Shown piece after piece: positions 41,638-50,484 of a stretch of 64,000 nt of DNA (positions are counted from its first letter, which is position 1; each line of letters starts with the position of its first letter). This DNA comes from JALHVH01 sp964585685 (GTDB lineage Bacteria > Acidobacteriota > Aminicenantia > Aminicenantales > Saccharicenantaceae). The stretch lies in assembly GCA_964585685.1 (NCBI GenBank), contig CAZPEP010000005.1:1-64000 (forward strand), given 5' to 3'. A model generated the notes under the pieces. That model did no database searches, was not told the origin of the DNA, and was given only the letters and a program-made list of their open reading frames with translations. Position numbers and translations under genes: made by a program.

Positions 41638-43386
41638 ATGAAACAATTCCGTAAATCCGTCCATCATGCGATCATTTCGGCCCTGGCGGCGGTTTTCTTC
41701 GCCGGATTGCCCGTATTCGCCGCCCCCGGACTCAAGTTCGGTGTCGGCTTTCCCTCCGAAAGATCCAGGACTCCTCTCGATGGCCGAGTGCTCCTCCTGA
41801 TTTCGACCGACGGCAAGGAAGAGCCTCGTTTCCAGATCAGCGAACTCCTCGATACGCAGCTCGTATTCGGAATCGACGTGGAGGGCCTGGCTCCCGGAGC
41901 TGAAGCGGTCGTCGATACTTCAGCCTACGGCTTTCCCCTCCGCAGTCTGGCCGAGCTTCCCCGCGGCGAGTACTTCGTCCAGGCGCTTCTCCATCGGTAC
42001 GAAACATTTCATCGGGCCGACGGCCATGTCGTCAAACTCCCCATGGACCGCGGCGAAGGCCAGCTCTGGAACCTCGCGCCCGGGAACCTCTTCAGCGCGC
42101 CGCAGAAAATGTTCCTCGATCCGGCCGAAGACAAGACCATCCGGATCGCCCTGGATAAAGAGATTCCGCCTATCGATCCGCCCAAGGACACGAAGTACGT
42201 CCGGCACGAGAAGATCCGGAGCCAGCTCCTGACCAAGTTCTGGGGCCGTCCCATGGAACTCGGTGCGTGCCTTCTTCTTCCGGAAGGATTCGACGAGCAC
42301 CCGGAAGCCCGGTATCCCCTCATGGTTTTCCATGGCCATTTCCCCAGGACGGTTTCCTCCTTCCGGGAAACGCCGCCCGACCCCAACCTCCCTCCCGACG
42401 ATTACGACCCGTTCTGGGGGATGTCGGGGTACAACCGGGTTGAGCAGCAGTATTCTTACGAGTTTTTCAAGGAATGGACCGGCCCCAATTTCCCGCGCGT
42501 GATCGTCCTGGAAATCCAGCACGCGAACCCGTATTATGACGATTCCTATGCGGTCAATTCCGCCAACGTCGGCCCCTACGGGGACGCCATCGTTCGCGAG
42601 CTCATCCCCTATATCGAAAAAAAGTACAGGGGGATCGGCCAGGGATGGGCCAGGTTTCTCTATGGAGGATCGACCGGCGGCTGGGAAGCGGCTGCTGCCC
42701 AGATTTTTTATCCGGACGAATTCAACGGATGCTACGCGGCATGTCCCGACTCATTAGACTTCCGGGCATACCAGCTCGTCAATATTTATGGGCAGAAAAA
42801 CGCCTATGTCATGGACAGTCAATGGAAAAAGACGGCCCTGCCCGGCTTCCGGGATTACCTCGGCCAGGTCTCGGCGACTATCCAGGAGATGAACCAACTG
42901 GAGCTGGCTATCGGGACGCATTCCCGCTCCGGGGGGCAATGGGATATCTGGCAGGCGGTGTACGGACCGGTCGGGCCGGACGGCTACCCAGCCCCGATCT
43001 GGGACAAGGTCACGGGGCAGATCGACCCCAAGGTCGCCGAATACTGGAAAGAAAACTACGACCTGAGGCACATCCTCGAGCGGGACTGGAAAACCCTGGG
43101 GCCGAAGCTTCGAGGGAAGATCAACATCTATGTCGGGGACATGGACACCTTTTATCTCAACAACGCGGTCTACCTGACGGAAGCGTTTCTTAAGAACGCC
43201 AAAGATCCCGCGTTCGAAGGGGAGATCGATTACGGTGACCGGGCAGAGCATTGTTGGAACGGTGACCACAATCGTCCCAACGCCATCGCTTGTCTTCGTT
43301 TTCACCAGATGTACATCCCCAAGGCCGTCAAGCGGATGGAAAAAACGGCCCCCCCCGGCGCCGACCTCAAAACCTGGAGATATTGA
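41638..43386 (+). CDS. Secreted alpha/beta-hydrolase (putative esterase)
   Basis: 582 residues with signal peptide ending 'GLPVFA'. Residues ~30-185 form a beta-rich front domain; from ~200 the hydrolase fold begins ('CLLLPEGFDEHPEARYPLMV', 'FHGH' oxyanion region). The nucleophile elbow is 'FLYGGSTGGWEAAAAQIFY' with Ser346, and the catalytic His is likely in 'EHCWNGDHN' near residue 540. It resembles the esterase-D/putative-esterase family enlarged by an insertion ('YDLRHILERDWKTLGPK'). Secreted action on an ester of a polymer or metabolite is likely; substrate unknown. ATG follows GGGAGG. Probably controlled by the divergent GntR gene. Confidence 0.8.
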   Translation: MKQFRKSVHHAIISALAAVFFAGLPVFAAPGLKFGVGFPSERSRTPLDGRVLLLISTDGKEEPRFQISELLDTQLVFGIDVEGLAPGAEAVVDTSAYGFPLRSLAELPRGEYFVQALLHRYETFHRADGHVVKLPMDRGEGQLWNLAPGNLFSAPQKMFLDPAEDKTIRIALDKEIPPIDPPKDTKYVRHEKIRSQLLTKFWGRPMELGACLLLPEGFDEHPEARYPLMVFHGHFPRTVSSFRETPPDPNLPPDDYDPFWGMSGYNRVEQQYSYEFFKEWTGPNFPRVIVLEIQHANPYYDDSYAVNSANVGPYGDAIVRELIPYIEKKYRGIGQGWARFLYGGSTGGWEAAAAQIFYPDEFNGCYAACPDSLDFRAYQLVNIYGQKNAYVMDSQWKKTALPGFRDYLGQVSATIQEMNQLELAIGTHSRSGGQWDIWQAVYGPVGPDGYPAPIWDKVTGQIDPKVAEYWKENYDLRHILERDWKTLGPKLRGKINIYVGDMDTFYLNNAVYLTEAFLKNAKDPAFEGEIDYGDRAEHCWNGDHNRPNAIACLRFHQMYIPKAVKRMEKTAPPGADLKTWRY

Positions 43387-43408
43387 TCAGGAGTCCCCCC
43401 AATAAATT

Positions 43409-43451
43409 ATGGATCGAAGAGTGCCGGTTGGACCGGCAATGGGTTTTGCAG
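43409..43451. repeat. 43-bp dispersed repeat, copy 2
   Basis: 39 of 43 bases match 24381-24423, including hairpin GCCGGTTGGACCGGC. It lies 22 bases after the esterase stop, as the other copy lies near the protease gene's end. The rest of the gap to 43646 shows nothing coding. Confidence 0.6.
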
Positions 43452-43646
43452 ACCCGGGTACACGGCGGCAAAGTTGACGGCGGCCGTCACCGGCACCATC
43501 AGGGCTTGAAGCCGGTGATAAGGTCAGGCCGCGGATGTCTTCCAGCCGAGTTTATCGGGGAAAGGTCTGGTTTCCCAGAGCCCTGAGAAGGCGATCCTGC
43601 GGGAGCCTAGCCTGGCCGGGCAGAATATGGTAATATCGCGTTCTCG

Positions 43647-44675
43647 ATGAAAAAGCACGGGATCAAGCTGGCCGCTGTCACGCTCCTGAGCCTGGTGTTC
43701 CTCTTCCTGTTCTTCCGGAAGGTCGACTGGGGGCAATTCCTCCGCTACACGACGAGCGCGAACCCCCTCTTCTTCGCCCTCATCATCCTTCTCGCCCCTA
43801 TGCACCTGGCTACTCGGGCGCTTCGCTGGCATGTCCTCCTCAAGTACCAGAAGAAGGGGGTCCGCTTCGCCAGCACGTTTTCGGCGAACGCCGTAGGATT
43901 CACCGTCTCCAGCATATTCCCCGGTCGGATCGGGGAGATCGTCAAACCCCTGTACCTGGCCCGCAAGGAGGGCCTTGGGCCAGGCTTCTGCCTGGGGACT
44001 GTGGTCGTTGAGCGCATCTTCGACATCTTCGTCATGTGCGCCCTCCTGGGCATTTTCCTCATGGCGAAGCCCCTGTACGCGTCAGCCTTCAGCCTCAGCC
44101 CCGAGACGCTGGGCCGGCTGGTCTTCTGGGGACGGATCGGCGTCCTCTTCGCCCTGGCCATCCTCCTGGCCTGTCTCTGCCTCTACTTCTTCAAGGATGC
44201 GACCATGCGTGTCCTGGGGTTCCTTCTGAGGCCCTTCCCGGTGCGCTTCTCCGCCCGGGCCCTCGAGCTTGCCCGCGAGTTCATCGACGGCCTGACCTTC
44301 TTTCGGTCCGTCGGGGACCTCCTCCTCTACACGGCCCTATCCTTCGTCGTCTGGCTCGGCATCGTCTTTTATTACTGGGTCCTGTTCTTTGCCTACCGCC
44401 AGCCGCAGCCCTTCTTTGTCCTCATTCCTTACGTCTTCCTGACCATGGTCGGGGCGTCCATCCCCACGCCCGGCATGATCGGGGGGTTTGACTTCTTCAG
44501 CCAGCTCGGCATGATGTCCCTCTATGGCCTCGACCGCGACCTGGCCACGGGCATGACGCTCGTCATGCATGCCGTCCAGATCGGGATGACTTGCCTCGTC
44601 GGTTATGCTATATTATGGAAAGAAGGGCTGTCCCTGGTCCAGTTGAAGAGGATGGGGAAGGCCGAAAACCTATGA
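43647..44675 (+). CDS. Lysylphosphatidylglycerol-synthase-TM/UPF0104-type integral membrane protein
   Basis: 342 residues with about eight helices. Family features: 'FRKVDWGQFLRY', 'ALRWHVLLKYQKKGVRFAST', 'FSANAVGFTVSSIFPGRIGE' then 'IVKPLYLARKEGL', 'VVVERIFDIFVMCALL' and 'VGASIPTPGMIGGFDFFSQL'. Proteins of this flippase-like domain move or modify lipid-linked substrates in the inner membrane. There is no synthase domain attached. Its stop overlaps the nrdR start (ATGA), so both genes are translationally coupled. Confidence 0.85.
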   Translation: MKKHGIKLAAVTLLSLVFLFLFFRKVDWGQFLRYTTSANPLFFALIILLAPMHLATRALRWHVLLKYQKKGVRFASTFSANAVGFTVSSIFPGRIGEIVKPLYLARKEGLGPGFCLGTVVVERIFDIFVMCALLGIFLMAKPLYASAFSLSPETLGRLVFWGRIGVLFALAILLACLCLYFFKDATMRVLGFLLRPFPVRFSARALELAREFIDGLTFFRSVGDLLLYTALSFVVWLGIVFYYWVLFFAYRQPQPFFVLIPYVFLTMVGASIPTPGMIGGFDFFSQLGMMSLYGLDRDLATGMTLVMHAVQIGMTCLVGYAILWKEGLSLVQLKRMGKAENL

Positions 44676-45127
44676 GATGCCCGTTCTGCGGTTTCCTCGA
44701 GAGCAAAGTCATCGATTCCCGGGAAAGCAAGAAGGGCCTCTCGATCCGACGGCGCCGGGAATGCCTCTCCTGCAAGCGCCGCTTCACGACCTACGAGAAG
44801 ATCGAGGAGATCCCCTACATGGTCGTGAAGAAGGACGGCAGTCGCCAGCCCTTTGACAGCCAGAAGCTCCTGCGCGGGATGATGAAGTCCTGCGAGAAGC
44901 GGCCCATCCAGATCAGCCAGCTCGAAGAGATCGTCGAGGAGATCGAGACGATGCTCCAGGAGCGGCCGGACAAGGAGATCGAAGCCTCCGAGATCGGGCA
45001 GATCGTCATGGACCGGCTTAAGGCCCTGGACAAGGTCGCCTACGTCCGCTTCGCTTCCGTCTATAGGGACTTCAAGGACGTCGTCGAATTCAAGCACGTC
45101 CTGGAGAATCTCCTGAAGGAAAAGTAG
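44672..45127 (+). CDS. nrdR: Transcriptional repressor NrdR
   Basis: 151 residues. Zinc ribbon at the start ('MRCPFCGFLESKVIDSRESK', 'CLSCKRRFTTYE') with four Cys, then the ATP-cone domain ('VVKKDGSRQPFDSQKLLRGM' and 'EKRPI', 'VAYVRFASVYRDFKD'). NrdR senses dATP/ATP and represses ribonucleotide reductase genes. The length equals the family norm. The ATG sits in an ATGA overlap with the preceding membrane-protein gene. Its targets (nrd genes) are not in the window. Confidence 0.95.
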   Translation: MRCPFCGFLESKVIDSRESKKGLSIRRRRECLSCKRRFTTYEKIEEIPYMVVKKDGSRQPFDSQKLLRGMMKSCEKRPIQISQLEEIVEEIETMLQERPDKEIEASEIGQIVMDRLKALDKVAYVRFASVYRDFKDVVEFKHVLENLLKEK

Positions 45128-45140
45128 GCCCCGACCCGCC

Positions 45141-45593
45141 ATGGTTCGCCGGATCCGCCTCGTCTCGCGAGTCCTCAGGATCGAAACGGAGGTCCGGAGC
45201 TCCGGCGGCGTGGGCTTCGGCCGCGAGGCAGAGCTACCCGGCCTCGACAGGGTCTGGGCCCCGTCGGTGGACGTCTACGAGAACGAGAACGAGGTCGTCG
45301 TCGAGGTGGAGCTTCCGGGCGTCCTCAAAGAGGACGTCGCGATCGTGCTCCGCGGCGGGCGGATCGAGGTCAAGGGGCTGAAGAAGGTCCTCCCGGCGGC
45401 TGAGGCCGGGGCCCGCTACCATCGCCTCGAGCGGGAATACGGAACGTTCCGGAGGGTGGTCATCATTCCGGCCTCCGTCCTCGCCGAGCGGGCCTCGGCG
45501 TCGCTGGAGAACGGCATCCTGACCGTCCTCCTACGGAAGCCCCCCCGCCGGACCCGGAGGGTCGAAGTCCGGAACGCCGGGACCAAGAAATGA
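45141..45593 (+). CDS. Small heat-shock protein, Hsp20/alpha-crystallin family
   Basis: 150 residues with an alpha-crystallin domain from about 48 to 138: 'WAPSVDVYENENEVVVEVEL' and 'PGV', 'YGTFRRVVIIPASV', and 'ASLENGILTVLLRKP' (the GILT/GVL box). It acts as an ATP-independent holdase in the cytoplasm. The C-terminal I-x-I/V tail is replaced by a basic stretch. It lies between nrdR and lon with gaps of 13 and 18 bases, so chaperone and protease are likely made together in stress. Ribosome site is weak. Confidence 0.9.
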   Translation: MVRRIRLVSRVLRIETEVRSSGGVGFGREAELPGLDRVWAPSVDVYENENEVVVEVELPGVLKEDVAIVLRGGRIEVKGLKKVLPAAEAGARYHRLEREYGTFRRVVIIPASVLAERASASLENGILTVLLRKPPRRTRRVEVRNAGTKK

Positions 45594-45611
45594 ACCTGGA
45601 GGATCGACGCC

Positions 45612-48134
45612 ATGGCGAATATAGATGAAAAGTCCGACGATCCGCTTGAAGAGCTGATCGAGGAACAGAACCAGAAGCTCCACATCCCCGGCAAGCTCCC
45701 CGTGCTCCTGCTTCGGGACGTCGTGATCTTCCCCTACATGATCGCCCCGCTCTTCGTCGGGCGCGAGAAGTCCAAGGCCGCCATCGACCAGAGCCTGGCC
45801 GGCAACCGCATGGTCCTCCTCCTGACCCAGAAGGACATGAGCGTCGAGGATCCCAAACGTGAGGAAGTGTATGAAATGGGCACGGTCGCCCTGGTCATGC
45901 GGATGTTGAAGCTCCCCGATGGCCGGGTCCGCATCCTGGCCCAGGGCCTGATCCGAGCGCGGATCGAGAGCTACGAGGAGGAAGGACCTTACGTCATGGC
46001 CGGCATCTCCGTCGTCCACGAGCCCGACAAGCCCGACAAGTCCGAGAAGACGATCGAAGGCGAGGCCCTCATACGCAACGTCCGCTCCGGCCTGGAGAAG
46101 GCCACCTCGCTCGGCAAGAGCATCCCTCCCGAGGTCCTCATCATTGCCGCCAACATCGACGAGCCGGGCCGGCTGGCCGATCTGACGGCCAGCAACCTCG
46201 AGCTCAAGGTTGAGGAGGCCCAGGAGGCCCTGGAGATCGTCGACCCCCTCCAGCGTCTCAAGAGGGTCTACGAGCACCTGGCCCGCGAACTTGAGCTCCT
46301 CGATGTCCAGACGAAGATCTCGACCGAGGCCAAGGGCGAGATGGACAAGCTCCAGAAGCAGTACTTCCTCCGACAGCAGATGAAGGCCATCCAGAAGGAG
46401 CTCGGCGAGGGGACAGAGATCCAGGAGGAGATCAAGGGCTACCAGGACCGGCTGAAGGGGTTCAAGGTCCCCGACGAGGTCCGTGAGGAGCTCGAGAAGC
46501 AGATCGTCCGTCTGGCCCAGATGCACCCCGAGTCGGCCGAGACGTCGGTCGTCCGCAACTACCTCGACTGGATGTTCTCCCTGCCCTGGAACAAGACGAC
46601 CGTCGACAACCTCGACCTCGTCAAGGCCCGCGAGATCCTCGACGAGGACCACTACGGCCTGGGCAAGGTCAAGGAGCGCATCCTTGAGTACCTCGGCGTC
46701 CGCAAGCTCTCCAAGCGGATCAAGGGCCCCATCCTCTGCTTCGTCGGCCCGCCCGGCGTCGGCAAGACCTCACTCGGCAAATCCATCGCCAGGGCGCTCG
46801 GCCGGAGCTTCATCCGCATCTCGCTCGGCGGCGTCCGGGACGAGGCCGAGGTCCGGGGCCACCGGCGGACGTACGTCGGGGCCATGCCCGGCCGCATCAT
46901 CCAGGGCATCCGCCGGGCCGGCTCGAACAATCCCGTGTTCATGATGGACGAGGTCGACAAGATCGGGGCCGATTTCCGGGGGGACCCGTCCTCGGCCCTC
47001 CTCGAGGTCCTCGACCCCGAGCAGAACAACTCCTTCCGCGACCACTACCTCGGCGTGCCCTACGACCTGTCCAAGGTCATGTTCATCACGACGGCCAACC
47101 TCCTCGACCCCATCCAGCCCGCCTTCCGCGACCGGATGGAGGTCCTGGAGCTCCCCGGCTACACCGAAGAGGAGAAACTCGAGATCGCCAAAAAGCACCT
47201 CATCCCTAAGCAGGTCTCCGAAAACGCCCTGAGCGAAAAGCTCATCGAGATCACCGACGGGGCGGTCAAGAAGATCACCTCGCTCTACACCCGGGAGGCC
47301 GGCGTCCGTAACCTGGAGCGCGAGATCGCCTCCGTCTGCCGGAAGGTGGCCCGCAAGGTCGCCGAGGGGCGAAAGACCCTGACCCGGATCACGTCCCAGA
47401 ACGTCGAATCCCTCCTCGGCCCGCCCAAGATCTTCAAGGACCAGCTCCTCCGCAAGGACCAGGTCGGGGTCGCCACCGGCCTCGCCTGGACCGAAGCCGG
47501 CGGCGAGATCCTCTTCGTCGAGTCGATGAAGATGCAGGGGAAGGGGAACCTCTCCCTCACGGGCTCTCTAGGCGACGTCATGAAGGAATCCGCCCAGGCC
47601 GCACTAAGCTACACCCGGGCTCACGCCCGGCAGTTCGGCATCGACAACCGCCTCTTCCAGCAGAACGACTTCCACATCCACATCCCTGAGGGCGCCATCC
47701 CCAAGGACGGACCGTCGGCCGGCGTCACTATCGCCACGGCCTTCATCTCCCTGTGCACCAACGTCAAGGTCCGCTGGGACGTGGCCATGACCGGCGAGAT
47801 CACCCTCCGGGGCAATGTCCTCCCCGTCGGCGGGATCAAGGAGAAGGTCCTGGCGGCCCAGCGCATGGGCATCAAGCGGATGATCATGCCCCTGCCGAAT
47901 AAGAAGGACCTCTTCGACATTCCCAAGAAGGTCCTCAAGACGATGGAATTCATTTATGTCGAGGACGTCAAAGAGGTCCTCGCCCACGCCCTGGTCGGCA
48001 AGGCCTATAAAGGGCGAGACAAAGCTGAGACAAAGGCGAGAGAAGGGCGAGATAAGGGCAAGAGAAAGGCGAAACGGAACCGAAAGAAAAGCGAGAGAAC
48101 GGCGCGACATAGGCGAGAAAGGCGCGCCTCGTAG
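45612..48134 (+). CDS. lon: ATP-dependent protease Lon with an unusual basic tail
   Basis: 840 residues. LON substrate-binding domain (~28-215), helical linker, AAA+ module with Walker A 'GPPGVGKT' (about 379-386), Walker B 'VFMMDEVDKIG' and sensor regions, then the S16 protease domain with Ser702 in 'KDGPSAGVT' and Lys743 in 'GGIKEK'. It degrades damaged and regulatory proteins in the cytoplasm. After the normal end ('VEDVKEVLAHALVGKAYKG') about 40 extra residues of Lys, Arg, Glu and Gly follow, encoded by short purine-rich near-repeats (GGCGAGA, GAGAAAGGCG); they look like an expansion past an older stop. Start ATG after GGAGGATCGACGCC. Confidence 0.95.
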   Translation: MANIDEKSDDPLEELIEEQNQKLHIPGKLPVLLLRDVVIFPYMIAPLFVGREKSKAAIDQSLAGNRMVLLLTQKDMSVEDPKREEVYEMGTVALVMRMLKLPDGRVRILAQGLIRARIESYEEEGPYVMAGISVVHEPDKPDKSEKTIEGEALIRNVRSGLEKATSLGKSIPPEVLIIAANIDEPGRLADLTASNLELKVEEAQEALEIVDPLQRLKRVYEHLARELELLDVQTKISTEAKGEMDKLQKQYFLRQQMKAIQKELGEGTEIQEEIKGYQDRLKGFKVPDEVREELEKQIVRLAQMHPESAETSVVRNYLDWMFSLPWNKTTVDNLDLVKAREILDEDHYGLGKVKERILEYLGVRKLSKRIKGPILCFVGPPGVGKTSLGKSIARALGRSFIRISLGGVRDEAEVRGHRRTYVGAMPGRIIQGIRRAGSNNPVFMMDEVDKIGADFRGDPSSALLEVLDPEQNNSFRDHYLGVPYDLSKVMFITTANLLDPIQPAFRDRMEVLELPGYTEEEKLEIAKKHLIPKQVSENALSEKLIEITDGAVKKITSLYTREAGVRNLEREIASVCRKVARKVAEGRKTLTRITSQNVESLLGPPKIFKDQLLRKDQVGVATGLAWTEAGGEILFVESMKMQGKGNLSLTGSLGDVMKESAQAALSYTRAHARQFGIDNRLFQQNDFHIHIPEGAIPKDGPSAGVTIATAFISLCTNVKVRWDVAMTGEITLRGNVLPVGGIKEKVLAAQRMGIKRMIMPLPNKKDLFDIPKKVLKTMEFIYVEDVKEVLAHALVGKAYKGRDKAETKAREGRDKGKRKAKRNRKKSERTARHRRERRAS

Positions 48135-48267
48135 CCGCAGACTTCAGCCTGCGTCTTCTCGCAAGCATAAGGCTACATCAAAAGACGCTTATGGACAGTA
48201 AAGAGTAGCGAGATACGCGAGAGATGCGAGACGCAACGCTAACATCCAGCTTCGAACCCTCTTCACG

Positions 48268-49242
48268 ATGAGATTGCGCAAGCTCGGCGAGCGGGAACTG
48301 CTGGCGGTCATACGCAGGCATTTCTCCGTCCCCAGGAAGGACGTCCTCCTCGGCATCGGGGACGACGCGGCCATCCTCAAGCCGGGCCCTGGCAGGCTCC
48401 TCGTGACCAAGGATCTCCTCGTCGAGGGCTACGATTTTATCCTTTCGCTCCACGACCCCCGGCTCCTCGGCCGCAAGAGCCTCAACGTCAACATCAGCGA
48501 CATCGCCGCCATGGGCGGGCGCCCGCTCTATGCGGTCCTGGGCCTGGGGTTTCCGAGCGAGATTTCGCTCGACTGGGTCGTCGAGTTCTTCGCCGGCCTC
48601 AAGGAGGCTGGCCGGGCGTCGGGCGTCGTCCTCGTCGGGGGCGACCTGTCCCAGGCCCGTCGGGTCTTCATCTCCGTGACGGTGATCGGCCGGGCCGGGA
48701 AGGCCATCCTCAGGAACGGAGCGAGGCCCGGGGATCACATTTTCGTGTCCGGGTCGCTCGGGGACTCCAAGCAGGGGTTCCTGCTCTATAAAAAAGGACA
48801 CCGGCTGGGCGAGAGCGCGACGACCAACTTCTTCCTGCGGGCGTTCCTGGACCCCAAGCCGCAGACCGCCCTGGGCCTCGAGCTCGCGCGGCGGCGGGCC
48901 GCTTCGGCGATGATCGACTGCTCGGACGGGTTATCCGTCGACCTCAATAATATCTGCCAGGCGAGCCGCGCCGGCGCCGAGATCGACCCCCTCCGGATCC
49001 CTCTTTCGCGGACCCTGAAGGCCTTCCGGAAGGATCCCCTCTCCCTGGCCCTGCACGGCGGCGAGGACTTCCAGCTCCTATTCACGGTCCGGCCGGCCGC
49101 CCTGCCGCGGCTCGAGCCTCTGCGGAAGAAGTTCCGATTGACGGAGATCGGCCGGATCGTCGCCGAGAAGGGAATCTGGACCGTGGACGCCCGCGGCCGC
49201 CGCAAGGTGCTCGAGATCAAGGGTTACGAGCACTTCAAGTAG
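48268..49242 (+). CDS. thiL: Thiamine-monophosphate kinase
   Basis: 324 residues; makes thiamine diphosphate from thiamine monophosphate and ATP. AIR-synthase-like fold with 'GIGDDAAILKPGPGRLLVTK', 'GRKSLNVNISDIAAMGGRPL', 'VLVGGDLSQARRVFISVTVI', 'MIDCSDGLSVDLNNICQAS' and 'LALHGGEDFQLLFTV'. All the metal-binding Asp residues are present. The ATG lacks a good ribosome site (CCTCTTCACG). A palindromic repeat and purine-rich sequence separate it from lon. Confidence 0.92.
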   Translation: MRLRKLGERELLAVIRRHFSVPRKDVLLGIGDDAAILKPGPGRLLVTKDLLVEGYDFILSLHDPRLLGRKSLNVNISDIAAMGGRPLYAVLGLGFPSEISLDWVVEFFAGLKEAGRASGVVLVGGDLSQARRVFISVTVIGRAGKAILRNGARPGDHIFVSGSLGDSKQGFLLYKKGHRLGESATTNFFLRAFLDPKPQTALGLELARRRAASAMIDCSDGLSVDLNNICQASRAGAEIDPLRIPLSRTLKAFRKDPLSLALHGGEDFQLLFTVRPAALPRLEPLRKKFRLTEIGRIVAEKGIWTVDARGRRKVLEIKGYEHFK

Positions 49243-49638
49243 GCTCGGAAGGCCGCCCCTTGCCCGATAAATCCCCCCGTGCCCCCCTTTTCCAAAGGGG
49301 GGTAATCAGTGAAGATTCCCTATAGTTCGCCATATGTTACGCCATAATGCGCCCCTGCTAGTATGCCCTGCTGAGACGCCCCTGTTGGTATGCCCCTTGC
49401 CCGATAAATCCCCCCCGTGCCCCCCTTTTCCAAAGGGGCGTAATCAGTTTTCCAAGGGGGGGGTAATCGTGGACGTTTTCCCGACGGGAAGGAATGGAAG
49501 GCGATACGGAATAACTCCCCCCTTTACTAAACCGAGATTGGGAGGAGAATTACGTACTCCCTCTATAACCGGGAATCGGGGGGATTTAGTGCCCCCCTTT
49601 ACAAAAGGGGGGATTGGGGGGATTTATGCGAGTGATCT
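49243..49638. repeat. Intergenic cluster of C/G-run hairpin repeats
   Basis: No gene is seen. The sequence has several hairpins of type CCCCCCTTTTCCAAAGGGGGG (near 49285, 49423, 49592), a direct repeat of ~45 bases starting CCTTGCCCGATAAATCCCCCC (49258 and 49388), and 'GGGGGGATTTA' strings. The same family occurs at 57380-57440 and 57690-57870. The spot lies between convergent thiL and dapF and may also serve to end transcription. Confidence 0.75.
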
Positions 49639-50484
49639 TTATCCGAAATATTCGCTGAGGAAGACGACCTCGGCCGGGCCGGACTGAAAGATGCGCTCGT
49701 TCTCCCAGCGGACCGTGAGCTGGCCGAGGCTCGTCCAGACTTTGACCTCGTTCGTGGTCAGGCCCTTGAGCATCGCGGCGACGGCGGCGGCGCAGGAGCC
49801 GCTCCCGGAGGACATGGTCTCACCGACGCCACGCTCCCAGAACAGGACCTCGATCTCCTGCTTGTTGATCGCCCGGACGAATTCCACGTTCGTCCTGTTG
49901 GGGAAGAAGGGGTGGGATTCGATCTCGAGGCCGATCTGGTTCCAGAGGACGCGGGCGGGGAAGAAGCGCTCGACGAAGACACTGCAGTGGGGGTTTCCGA
50001 CGTTGACGCAGGTGACGGCGAGGACCCTCTGCTGGATGGTCAGGGGATAGTCGACGATCCGGTCGTGGACCGACCCGTCGTCGAAGGGGATCTCCCCCGA
50101 AGCGAACCGCGGGACCCCCATGTCGACCCGGAAGGAGAAAAGGGTGCCGTCCCTGGTCAGGAGTTCGCAGGGGCGGTCTCCGGCGGACGTCGTGAAGAGG
50201 ATGCGGGGGGCCGTGACCGTCCCGTCGTGATAGAGGGTGGCGGCGGCGCATCGAAGGCCGTTCCCCGAGATCTCGGCTTCCGTGCCGTCGGCGTTGAAGA
50301 TGCGGAAGCCGACCCGGCAGGCCGCCGCGTCCTCGACCGAGATGAAGAGCACGCCGTCGGCCCCAGCGCCGGTGTGGCGGTCGCAGAGCTTTCGTACCAA
50401 GTCGCCGGCCCCATCGCCCGGGGCGGGGCTCCGCCGGATGACCAGGAAATCGTTGCCGAGAGAATGGGCCTTGGCGATCTCCAT
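49639..50484 (-). CDS. dapF: Diaminopimelate epimerase
   Basis: 281 residues; interconverts LL- and meso-diaminopimelate for lysine and peptidoglycan synthesis. Two proline-racemase-like halves each give one active Cys: 'AEISGNGLRCAAATLY' and 'SSGSGSCAAAVAAML'. Other signatures are 'HSLGNDFLVI', 'GADGVLFI', 'FRIFNADGTEAE', 'VNVGNPHCSVFVE' and 'NVEFVRAINKQEIEV'. The ATG shares one base with the stop of htrA (TGATG), so it is translated by coupling and belongs to the same operon. Confidence 0.93.
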   Translation of the reverse strand: MEIAKAHSLGNDFLVIRRSPAPGDGAGDLVRKLCDRHTGAGADGVLFISVEDAAACRVGFRIFNADGTEAEISGNGLRCAAATLYHDGTVTAPRILFTTSAGDRPCELLTRDGTLFSFRVDMGVPRFASGEIPFDDGSVHDRIVDYPLTIQQRVLAVTCVNVGNPHCSVFVERFFPARVLWNQIGLEIESHPFFPNRTNVEFVRAINKQEIEVLFWERGVGETMSSGSGSCAAAVAAMLKGLTTNEVKVWTSLGQLTVRWENERIFQSGPAEVVFLSEYFG

